This document shows positions 7,685-13,304 of a stretch of DNA of 13,304 nt, piece by piece; the first letter of the stretch is position 1, and each line of letters opens with the position of its first letter. Both the position numbers and the translations under genes were made by a program. The stretch is taken from NCBI GenBank assembly GCA_003446605.1, contig DMDF01000207.1:1-13304 (forward strand), in the 5' to 3' direction. Source of the stretch: Anaerolineaceae bacterium. Lineage in GTDB: Bacteria > Chloroflexota > Anaerolineae > Anaerolineales > Anaerolineaceae. The notes beneath the pieces were generated by a model. It searched no databases. It was given only the letters and a program-made list of their open reading frames with translations, and was not told the DNA's origin.

Positions 7685-8113
7685 TTATTCACCCTGTACG
7701 GTGATCGTAACGGTCCTTTTTGCAGGACCATCGAACTCATACAGGTAAATTTCCTGTGCTGAACCCATCACCAATTTACCGTTGACAATGGAAAACAAGC
7801 AGTGGTTGCCGGTCAGCATGGCTTTGATGTGACCGGTTGGGTTGCCGGCAGTGCTGCCGTAGCTAGGCAGGATACGCGCATGAAAATAAGGATGATCTTC
7901 GGGAACAAGACGACCAAGAAATTCTTCAATGTCACTATCCAAGCATTCCAGGGATTCATTCACTGAAATCCCAGTGGTGGTATGCAGGGATATCACCGCC
8001 ACCAAGCCATTTTGGATGCCTGATTCGTCAACCGCTTCACGAACCTTATTGGTGATCACCACCATTTGCAAGTACTTTTCCGTGAAGATCACAAATTCAG
8101 AATGATGGAACAT
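7685..8113 (-). CDS. yjbQ: YjbQ / UPF0047 family protein
   Basis: A 142-residue protein of the YjbQ (UPF0047) family, a small fold of widely conserved but poorly defined function. Some members are annotated as secondary thiamine-phosphate synthase because overexpression rescues a thiE defect. Family signatures are present: HTTTGISVNE (44-53), GNPTGHIKAMLTG (90-102) and GSAQEIYLYEFDGPAKRTV (117-135). Conserved histidines H44, H74 and H95 are plausible metal or catalytic residues. The Trp usually seen before Gln in the third motif (GTWQ) is Ala here. It starts 2 nt after the amidohydrolase stop and has a strong GGGAGGAG site 8 nt upstream, so the two are surely coupled. In this context a role in the sugar or amine module is more likely than thiamine synthesis, since no thi gene is present. 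Confidence 0.92.
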   Translation of the reverse strand: MFHHSEFVIFTEKYLQMVVITNKVREAVDESGIQNGLVAVISLHTTTGISVNESLECLDSDIEEFLGRLVPEDHPYFHARILPSYGSTAGNPTGHIKAMLTGNHCLFSIVNGKLVMGSAQEIYLYEFDGPAKRTVTITVQGE

Positions 8114-8115
8114 GA

Positions 8116-8973
8116 TTAATTCTCCTCCCTGATGAATTCCAGTGCATTCTCGCGCAGTACCAATTCTACAGTGCTATCACGCCAACCCAACTGCTGAATA
8201 GCTTGTGCCATACGAATCTGTTCGAAACGCGGATTATTCGAACCAAACATAACCTGGTGCCGCAGACTACGATCGATCCAGTATTTTCCCAATTCCTCGC
8301 AAAACACGTGCTGGTAAAATTCATGCGCGCTATCAAAATACAACAGGGCAGTATCCGTGTAGATGTTGGGATACTTTAACAACAGGGCGGCGGTTTCTTT
8401 GACCCACGGCCAACCGAAATGTGCCAGACAAATGCGAAGTTGGGGGTATCTGCCAGCCACTTCTTCAAATCCTAATGGGTGTCCAAAGGAAACAGGAGCA
8501 TCCGGCTCCAGGCTCAACCCGGCATGGAAAATGATGGGTTTATCATATTTCAAGCACAGTTCATAGATAGGTCGCATGATCGCATCGCCAGGATTGAACC
8601 TCTGTTTGGCAGGGTGTAATTTCAACCCTTTCAATCCAAGGTCTGTAAACGCTCTTTCCAGCACGTCAAGCACATCTTTGCGATATGGATCTACACTGGC
8701 AAAACCGATGAATCGATCGGGGGATTCTGAAACGATGGCTGCTATCTCTTCATTGCTGACAACCTCAAAACCAGCCTGGGTTGTTAGATCTAACGGCAGT
8801 AAACCAAGACGGTCAATCTCAGCCACCTTCATCTGGTTAAATACATGATTCAGCGAAGCTGTTCCCGCCTTATACAATCCTAGAACCTGCTGTCTTTTTT
8901 CCAGCATTTCTTCTTTGTGATTGATCATCTCAAAGAAAGCCGGGTGGGTATGGATATCGATGATATGTTTCAT
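8116..8973 (-). CDS. Amidohydrolase-2 family metal-dependent hydrolase (TIM barrel)
   Basis: A 285-residue protein of the COG2159/amidohydrolase-2 type. The metal motif DIHTHP gives H8 and H10. Later ligands appear in GLKLHPAKQRF, IIFHAGLSL and CLAHFGWPW. The final signature is MFGSNNPRF, where most family members have Asp (GSD or GTD), so an expected catalytic Asp is Asn. An upstream in-frame ATG at 9045 would add 24 residues, but that start has no ribosome binding site and the added peptide is not family-like. The chosen ATG (8971-8973) has GGAG 8 nt upstream and places the HxH motif at the usual distance. Relatives include hydrolases and decarboxylases of cyclic or aromatic acids, and lactonases. 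The substrate here is unknown. It is tightly coupled to yjbQ (2 nt) and separated by 91 nt from frlC. Confidence 0.85.
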   Translation of the reverse strand: MKHIIDIHTHPAFFEMINHKEEMLEKRQQVLGLYKAGTASLNHVFNQMKVAEIDRLGLLPLDLTTQAGFEVVSNEEIAAIVSESPDRFIGFASVDPYRKDVLDVLERAFTDLGLKGLKLHPAKQRFNPGDAIMRPIYELCLKYDKPIIFHAGLSLEPDAPVSFGHPLGFEEVAGRYPQLRICLAHFGWPWVKETAALLLKYPNIYTDTALLYFDSAHEFYQHVFCEELGKYWIDRSLRHQVMFGSNNPRFEQIRMAQAIQQLGWRDSTVELVLRENALEFIREEN

Positions 8974-8981
8974 AATCCGTG

Positions 8982-8985
8982 CTCC
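8982..8985 (-). promoter_or_regulatory. Ribosome binding site that decides the amidohydrolase start
   Basis: GGAG on the minus strand lies 8 nt before the ATG at 8973. The alternative upstream ATG at 9045 has no comparable sequence, so the shorter start is preferred. Confidence 0.65.
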
Positions 8986-8995
8986 ATGGAAAAAC

Positions 8996-9028
8996 TTCCG
9001 ATGGATCGTTGAGCAGCATACATCGGAA
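8996..9028 (-). terminator. Hairpin followed by a T-run between frlC and the amidohydrolase
   Basis: On the minus strand TTCCGATG and CATCGGAA pair perfectly (8 bp, 17-nt loop) and are followed by GTTTTT. This resembles a weak or partial intrinsic terminator in the 91-nt gap. It could reduce transcription of the downstream four-gene module relative to the frl genes. The long loop lowers the confidence. Confidence 0.4.
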
Positions 9029-9064
9029 ATATTTTCTTCATTCAATCCATCAATTCAATTTCAA

Positions 9065-9886
9065 TCAATTATCCAAATATTCACATAGTTTTTCAATTGC
9101 CGCGGCAGCATAGAGACTGGGTTCGTTCATATAAGCTGTCACCAGTTCTATTGTGCAGTATCCTTGATAGTTCAGTTCTTCGATTTCTCGCAGTAATTGT
9201 TTGAGGGGAATCCGCCCTTCCCCAGGGAGAAGATGCGAATCGCTGTGCCCATCGCTGTCAATGATATGCATGTGGCTTACACGATCCCCTAATTTCGTAA
9301 AATAGGTCATAATCGGTTCAACATTGCAGAAGGGAGGGCAGATATCGCACATGCCGGTCAGCTTTGGAGAATTGATCTCATTCAGAACTACCAGCAGATC
9401 GTTAGCGGTACACACAACATTCGATTCATACTGGGTGAGGGGTTCCAGAATGAGAGTATGGTCAATCTTTTCAGCGTAAGCGGCTAATTCCCTCATGTTT
9501 TTCATCAAGCGTGCCCAGTATTCATCACGGGGTGTGTTGTAGCCAGCATGGGCTGCCGATATCAATGTAAACTCAGCTCCCATCTCTTTCGCTACATCCA
9601 TGGATAGTTTGATGTAATCCAGGCTATCACGCCGCATGGCTTCTGTTCCGATCATCATGTTATAAGGATAGGCGTTCGTCTCAGGAGTATAGCCAATAAT
9701 GGGCATTTCATAACGATCAGATAGTTCCAAGATATTTTTTACACCTGTATCTTTCAGGTCTGGGGGATAGGCATGTGGTCTTCCCCCCCAAATTTCCACA
9801 CCATCATATCCAAATCGGGCAGCATCTTTGAAAGCCTGCTCAAGAGGAAAGCGCATATAACCACAGGTGAATAATCCGAATTTCAT
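9065..9886 (-). CDS. frlC: Fructoselysine/psicoselysine 3-epimerase FrlC
   Basis: Interconverts fructoselysine and its C3 epimer psicoselysine, so that both can enter the deglycation pathway. The 273-residue product aligns nearly end to end with E. coli FrlC (276 aa, by recall). Matching blocks include GYDGVEIWGGRPHA (26-39), MPIIGYTPETNAYPYNMM (61-78), TLISAAHAGY (107-116), LILEPLTQYESNVVC (145-159) and PGEGRIPL (221-228). The fold is the xylose-isomerase-like TIM barrel. The four expected metal ligands are E148, D181, H207 and E247. A longer in-frame start at 9970 would overlap frlB and add a peptide unlike the family. The ATG at 9884-9886 has AAAGGAG 6 nt upstream. It follows frlB by 19 nt. 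Confidence 0.95.
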   Translation of the reverse strand: MKFGLFTCGYMRFPLEQAFKDAARFGYDGVEIWGGRPHAYPPDLKDTGVKNILELSDRYEMPIIGYTPETNAYPYNMMIGTEAMRRDSLDYIKLSMDVAKEMGAEFTLISAAHAGYNTPRDEYWARLMKNMRELAAYAEKIDHTLILEPLTQYESNVVCTANDLLVVLNEINSPKLTGMCDICPPFCNVEPIMTYFTKLGDRVSHMHIIDSDGHSDSHLLPGEGRIPLKQLLREIEELNYQGYCTIELVTAYMNEPSLYAAAAIEKLCEYLDN

Positions 9887-9892
9887 GAGAAG

Positions 9893-9899
9893 CTCCTTT
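9893..9899 (-). promoter_or_regulatory. Ribosome binding site that decides the frlC start
   Basis: AAAGGAG on the minus strand lies in the 19-nt gap between the frlB stop and the frlC ATG, 6 nt before that ATG. It rules out the upstream in-frame start inside frlB. Confidence 0.8.
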
Positions 9900-9905
9900 T
9901 TCTTT

Positions 9906-10931
9906 TTAATAATTCGCAAGACCACCGTAGTAACGGCGGTTGTCAGGGTTATGGTCTTTGTAAATCGCAAGATAGTAGCAGAACCACTCCATGGGGATGA
10001 ACATCACAAAGGGAGAAAGCATAGGATGCAACTCTTCGCAGTAATCCGCATAATCGAAAACGATCACATCCTGACTGTATCGTTTTACAAAGTCCAATGC
10101 CCGCTGGGTGGTATGGCGTGACTCGTCTGTCCCAAGCAAGAAGATATATGGAACACCTTCTTCCACCACTTCCAACGGTCCATGCCGAAATTCAGAGGCG
10201 TTGAGAACTGAGCCATGCGTCCATGTGAATTCAAGTAGAGAGATGATACCTTCTTTATAGGCTAGCGGGAGGAGGGGACCAGCTGCGATGGTGTAGATGA
10301 AAGACCAGTGGGAAGCTTTCTCACCAAGCGCTCGCCCGGGTTCTTCAAAAACCCCAATCATTTTTTCAAGGTAGGCAGGTAACTGTGACAACTGTTGATA
10401 AATCGTGGTGATCTCAGCAGCATCTACCTCAACACGAGAAATTATTTCGTAAGCAAAAGCATAGGTGGTCAGTAAATGTGCTTCCCAGATGGCTTCCGCG
10501 TGATAAGCCACCACATGATCAGTGATCTCTGCCATTGGGCAATCAGCAGTGTTGGTAATAGCAACCGTTGGTGCACCGTGGGTTTTCGCTTTTATCAGAG
10601 ATTGATTTACTTCTTCGGTTTCACCTGATTGTGAGATCCCGATCACCAGACTTTTTTCATCCAAGCTCAATGGCGTAGAATCCAAGAAATCGAAGCCACT
10701 GAATGCTCTACACTCGATGTGGCTGTACAGATCAAAAAGCTGGGTAGCAGTAATAGCAGCGCTCAAGGGAGAACCACAAGCAACGAAGTAAACACGATCA
10801 ATACCGGTTTTAGAAACGGTATCCACAATACATTTGATGACGGGTAGGTCACGCTTGAGAATATCCTGGACCTCGCCAACCAGGCTGGAGGTCACCAGAA
10901 AATCCACATCTTTCTTGTCGATTATTAGCAT
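9906..10931 (-). CDS. frlB: Fructoselysine-6-phosphate deglycase FrlB
   Basis: Splits fructoselysine 6-phosphate into glucose 6-phosphate and lysine in the cytoplasm. The 341-residue double-SIS protein aligns over its whole length with E. coli FrlB, from DVDFLVT near the start to DHNPDNRRYYGGL at the end. The N-terminal SIS domain has VYFVACGSPLSAA (47-59) and the phosphosugar-binding loop SQSGETEEV (100-108). E. coli FrlB has a divergent version of this loop, so this copy keeps the canonical GlmS-type sequence. The C-terminal SIS domain carries EFTWTHG (E234) and SEFRHGP (H250). Their 16-residue spacing matches the acid/base pair Glu214/His230 described for the related FraB deglycase. AAAGGA lies about 6 nt before the ATG. 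It is separated from frlA by 87 nt containing a strong hairpin. Confidence 0.95.
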   Translation of the reverse strand: MLIIDKKDVDFLVTSSLVGEVQDILKRDLPVIKCIVDTVSKTGIDRVYFVACGSPLSAAITATQLFDLYSHIECRAFSGFDFLDSTPLSLDEKSLVIGISQSGETEEVNQSLIKAKTHGAPTVAITNTADCPMAEITDHVVAYHAEAIWEAHLLTTYAFAYEIISRVEVDAAEITTIYQQLSQLPAYLEKMIGVFEEPGRALGEKASHWSFIYTIAAGPLLPLAYKEGIISLLEFTWTHGSVLNASEFRHGPLEVVEEGVPYIFLLGTDESRHTTQRALDFVKRYSQDVIVFDYADYCEELHPMLSPFVMFIPMEWFCYYLAIYKDHNPDNRRYYGGLANY

Positions 10932-10972
10932 AACAAATCCTTTGAATAATATTTATAATAATTTCAGCGGTT

Positions 10973-11004
10973 CCTGTGACCATGCCGAACGGCATGGTCA
11001 CAGG
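10973..11004 (-). promoter_or_regulatory. Very stable intercistronic hairpin between frlA and frlB
   Basis: A perfect 14-bp inverted repeat, CCTGTGACCATGCC (10973-10986) and GGCATGGTCACAGG (10991-11004), with a 4-nt loop. In the minus-strand transcript it begins 14 nt after the frlA stop. The sequence that follows is AACCGCTGAAATT, not a T-run, so it is unlikely to be a classic intrinsic terminator. It may protect the frlA mRNA 3' end, act as a processing site, or pause transcription so that permease and deglycase are made in different amounts. Confidence 0.75.
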
Positions 11005-11018
11005 GATTCAGAGAAAAA

Positions 11019-12356
11019 CTATTCTGATAATTCTTCCTTCTTTTTGTTTTGTTTTTCCCAGAAGAAATAAGCGGGCAAACCGGTTGCCACAACGATCAAC
11101 GCTGCAATCAGACCGGGGATGGGAGCCCATTGGAAAGTTGAGACAACCAGAATCATGGATGATGCAATAGCGATAAAGGTCGTCAACCACCATACTGGCA
11201 TACGGTAGATCGGTTTGTAGTCAGCATTCTTGCGGTTCCAGATCACAGAGCCAAAGGTCAGGATATTCTTGAGCAGTAAAACGAGGGTGAAGTATCCAAG
11301 CAGTTCGGTGAAGTTGGAGGCGAAGATTAAAATGATACCCAATGCGCATTGGATGATGATAGAGTAATCGGGAGTTTCATATTTTTCGTTGACGTGGGCA
11401 AACACTTTGAAGAACAAACCGTCTTTTGCCATTGCATATTCCAGGCGCGGCTGGTACATGATGCAGCTAGAAAGAGAGCCAACGATCACGATGATACCGG
11501 TAACTGCTACAAAGATACCCGCGATCGGACCAATAACTGGTAAGCGCGAGATGGCATCCGCCAGAGGAGCACCAGAAGCAACCAGTTCGTCAAATGGCAT
11601 CAAACCACTTACAACCAGAGCCAGAGCGGAATAGAGCACCAATACAATAATGGAAGAACCGATCAATGCACGAGGCATGGTCTTTCCGGGTTCTTTCATT
11701 TCACCAGTCATGTAGGTAACCGCCGCCATGCCGGTGTAGGACCAGCTGGTAGCAGAAATGCCTGCTAATAGCGCAGCGATGCCACTTGGGCTACCAGCAG
11801 CTGGAGCTGCGGAAATGTAATCACCCCGCAGATAGAATGCACCCAGACCAATGACCAGTACAAATGGAATGATCTTGGCAAAGGTAATGATGGTCTGGAA
11901 GCCACCACCAACCTCAACAGAGCGCAGGTGCAGATACATGAAGATCAATACTGCTACCACAGCGATGAGCTTACCTGTCAGATCACTCATGGGGACAAGG
12001 AACTGCATGAAACGCACAATCGCCAGTGCCATGATGGAAATTGAAACAGGGTCATTCGCCCAGAAGGTTGCCCAACCGCTCAAGAAAGCGAGGGGACGAC
12101 TGCCAGCTTTTTTCAAGTAAATGTAGTCAGCGCCATCCACCGGGTAGGCGGTTGAAAGTTCAGCATATACCATCATTTGAGGAATAATGATTAATCCACC
12201 GATAACAAATGAGAGTACGGTCATCAGAGGAGAACCTGCTGCACCAGCGACCTCACCAACGGACGCAAAAATGCCTGATCCGACGGTTGTTCCAACTGCT
12301 ATAGCTAATGCGGGCCAAACGCCCAGCTTTCGTCCAAGTTCTTTTTGTTTAGACAT
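11019..12356 (-). CDS. frlA: Fructoselysine permease FrlA (APC superfamily)
   Basis: Imports fructoselysine or psicoselysine across the cytoplasmic membrane, probably as a proton symporter. The product is 445 residues, the same length as E. coli FrlA by recall, and aligns throughout. Shared blocks are LAIAVGTTVGSGIF (17-30, the unwound substrate-binding part of helix 1), GGLIIIPQMMVYAELSTAYP, GSRPLAFLSGWATFWAND, AGISATSWSYTGMA, KTMPRALIGSS, LSSCIMYQPRLEYAMAKDGL and TFQWAPIPGLIAALIV. About 12 hydrophobic segments are visible. The C-terminus is short, charged and cytoplasmic (NKKKEELSE). A strong AGGAGAG site precedes the ATG. An LAT-type amino-acid exchanger is the alternative for the superfamily, but the neighbours frlB and frlC make FrlA by far the better call. 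Confidence 0.94.
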   Translation of the reverse strand: MSKQKELGRKLGVWPALAIAVGTTVGSGIFASVGEVAGAAGSPLMTVLSFVIGGLIIIPQMMVYAELSTAYPVDGADYIYLKKAGSRPLAFLSGWATFWANDPVSISIMALAIVRFMQFLVPMSDLTGKLIAVVAVLIFMYLHLRSVEVGGGFQTIITFAKIIPFVLVIGLGAFYLRGDYISAAPAAGSPSGIAALLAGISATSWSYTGMAAVTYMTGEMKEPGKTMPRALIGSSIIVLVLYSALALVVSGLMPFDELVASGAPLADAISRLPVIGPIAGIFVAVTGIIVIVGSLSSCIMYQPRLEYAMAKDGLFFKVFAHVNEKYETPDYSIIIQCALGIILIFASNFTELLGYFTLVLLLKNILTFGSVIWNRKNADYKPIYRMPVWWLTTFIAIASSMILVVSTFQWAPIPGLIAALIVVATGLPAYFFWEKQNKKKEELSE

Positions 12357-12393
12357 TTTCTCTCCTATAAAATAATTATCTTTTTAAAATTTG

Positions 12394-12428
12394 GAGAATT
12401 ATCCTTGCAGTTTTGCCAGAAAATTCTC
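12394..12428. promoter_or_regulatory. Inverted repeat in the frlR-frlA gap, possible operator
   Basis: GAGAATT (12394-12400) and AATTCTC (12422-12428) are perfect inverted repeats 21 nt apart in the 124-nt gap upstream of frlA. The flanks TTG and AA add partial symmetry. The arms are separated by close to three helical turns centre to centre (28 nt). The position suits a regulator site or an mRNA structure controlling frlA. No convincing -35/-10 pair could be fixed nearby; a GATAAT overlaps the element, but no -35 box lies at proper spacing. Confidence 0.3.
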
Positions 12429-12480
12429 AATGAAACGGGGTATATTTTGCTCTTGTTTTCTCCTTTCTTCTTAATATTTT

Positions 12481-13236
12481 TTACGAACGAGGAATACCGG
12501 GGTCAACCCTGGAAAAGTTTACGGAATAACGGGCGGTATCCCCACGAGTGTACGCACGGCTGAATTCGATCACCTTTCCTTGTTCGTCCTTGCTGACACA
12601 TTCGAAAAGAAGCACCGCAGTACCGGGTTTTATTTTCAATGTACGTGCATCTTTCGCGTCAAGCGTGGTCAATGAAAGCGTTTGCCAAGCGGTGGTCAAA
12701 CGGATGTCGTTAAATTCGTAAATGTCATAGAGCGAGAATACGTTCAGATCGACCTTATCCAAATCTTTCAGCAAAACACAGGGAATGTAAATATGCTCGA
12801 TAGAAACAGGTTCCTCGTTAGCATAATTCAGCCGCTTAATATAGTAAATTTGGTCATCAGGTTCAATCTGCAAAATATGGGCATATTTAACCCCTGCCGA
12901 ACGGACTGCTTTAACTAAAACTTTGGTGGATGGTTCAACATTCCGTTCACGCATAGTCTGTCTGAATCCTGTCAATTTATCTAAATCACGATCCATGCGT
13001 TTAGAAACTACGAATACACCCTTCCCCTGAATTGGTTGCAGCAGCCCCTCATTTACCAACGCTCGGATAGCACTGCGCACCGTCAAGCGATTCAAGCCAT
13101 ACTTCTGAGCAAACTCATTTTCAGATGGGATGGATGCCCCGGGAATAAACTCTCCACTCTCAATCTTTCCGCGGATGATCTCGCGGAGCTGGAGATACAG
13201 AGGATTATTGGTGTCTTCGTTTAATAATTGATCCAT
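12481..13236 (-). CDS. GntR-family (HutC/UTRA) transcriptional regulator of the frl operon
   Basis: A 251-residue regulator. The winged-helix GntR domain spans about 10-78: NPLYLQLREIIRGKIESGEF, then IPSENEFAQKYGLNRLTVRSAIRALVNEGLL (recognition helix near 48-60) and the wing QGKGVFV (70-76). A UTRA ligand-binding domain follows (about 95-245), ending in EFSRAYTRGDTARY. HutC-type regulators usually sense a pathway metabolite, and in E. coli the equivalent position is held by FrlR. Because this gene lies directly upstream of frlA, it probably senses a fructoselysine-type compound or its 6-phosphate, but orthology with E. coli FrlR is not assured by the sequence. GGAGGTG lies 8 nt before the ATG. 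Its start overlaps the upstream gene by 16 nt. Confidence 0.88.
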   Translation of the reverse strand: MDQLLNEDTNNPLYLQLREIIRGKIESGEFIPGASIPSENEFAQKYGLNRLTVRSAIRALVNEGLLQPIQGKGVFVVSKRMDRDLDKLTGFRQTMRERNVEPSTKVLVKAVRSAGVKYAHILQIEPDDQIYYIKRLNYANEEPVSIEHIYIPCVLLKDLDKVDLNVFSLYDIYEFNDIRLTTAWQTLSLTTLDAKDARTLKIKPGTAVLLFECVSKDEQGKVIEFSRAYTRGDTARYSVNFSRVDPGIPRS

Positions 13237-13304
13237 GGCTCAAACACCTCCACAACCTGCGCGGCTACCTGCGCTCCTTTTTCAAGACAAGCTGGAATCT
13301 CCAG
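13221..13304 (-). CDS. C-terminal 27 codons of a gene resembling FrlD (PfkB-type fructoselysine 6-kinase), cut by the window
   Basis: A frame open from the window edge ends at TAA (13221-13223) inside the start of the regulator gene, overlapping it by 16 nt. The visible tail contains IPACLEKGAQVAA, then QVVEVFEPW, then INY. From recall, the end of E. coli FrlD reads LPQAIAQGTACAA, then KTIQYHGAW. Both run 22 residues from I/L-P to the Trp without a gap. The Pro, Gly, Ala-Ala and Trp match and several other positions are conservative (K/Q, Q/K, V/I, E/Q). PfkB kinases generally end in a similar Ala-rich helix, so another PfkB sugar kinase is possible. If this is frlD, the complete frl set is present in a permuted order (D-R-A-B-C). 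Confidence 0.5.
   Translation of the reverse strand: MEIPACLEKGAQVAAQVVEVFEPWINY

Noticed and set aside
8974..9045. N-terminal extension of the amidohydrolase from an upstream ATG at 9045
   Set aside because: That ATG has no ribosome binding site, the extra 24 residues do not resemble the family, and the region contains a hairpin with a T-run. The ATG at 8973 has GGAG at good spacing.
9051..9071. Short repeated TCAATT units near the end of frlC
   Set aside because: Only a few low-complexity hexamers, too short and irregular to be called a repeat element.
9887..9970. N-terminal extension of FrlC overlapping frlB
   Set aside because: The extension reads through the end of frlB in another frame, has no family match, and a strong ribosome binding site precedes the internal ATG at 9886.

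Overview
The window holds two convergent gene blocks that meet in a gene-poor gap at about 5032-5282. The organism looks like a strict anaerobe. It carries a tungsten/molybdenum-pterin aldehyde:ferredoxin oxidoreductase, several iron-sulfur proteins and a catabolic operon for Amadori compounds. Composition is moderate in GC (judged by eye) and ribosome binding sites are strong and purine-rich. Anaerolineae (Chloroflexota) or a clostridial lineage would fit, but the phylum cannot be fixed from sequence reading alone.

Plus-strand block (1-5031): a 5'-truncated aldehyde ferredoxin oxidoreductase (AOR), an overlapping 2x[4Fe-4S] ferredoxin, a 304-residue cysteine-rich iron-sulfur protein, an 87-residue membrane protein and a 547-residue DUF362 protein. 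The AOR and ferredoxin overlap, and so do the last three genes (ATGA and TAATG junctions). This looks like an operon for a redox assembly: an aldehyde-oxidising enzyme feeding electrons to small iron-sulfur carriers, with a membrane anchor and a DUF362 protein of unknown chemistry.

Gap (5032-5282): a perfect 13-bp inverted repeat with a 42-nt loop, a possible 37-codon ORF starting inside its right arm, and a weak hairpin past the end of the minus-strand block.

Minus-strand block (13304 down to 5283), in transcription order: the last 27 codons of an upstream gene that align without gaps to the C-terminus of E. coli FrlD; a GntR/HutC regulator; FrlA (fructoselysine permease); FrlB (fructoselysine-6-phosphate deglycase); FrlC (fructoselysine/psicoselysine 3-epimerase); an amidohydrolase-2 family protein; a YjbQ/UPF0047 protein; a BtpA/SgcQ family TIM-barrel protein; and an FGGY carbohydrate kinase. 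The first part is a recognisable frl system: take up glycated lysine, epimerise psicoselysine, phosphorylate at C6, and split to glucose 6-phosphate and lysine. The last four genes are not part of the E. coli frl operon. They appear to form an attached module of unknown substrate with its own kinase, and this module is the best candidate in the window for something undescribed. Strong hairpins between frlA and frlB and between frlC and the amidohydrolase suggest graded expression along the operon.

No rRNA, tRNA, CRISPR array, insertion sequence or integrase was seen.
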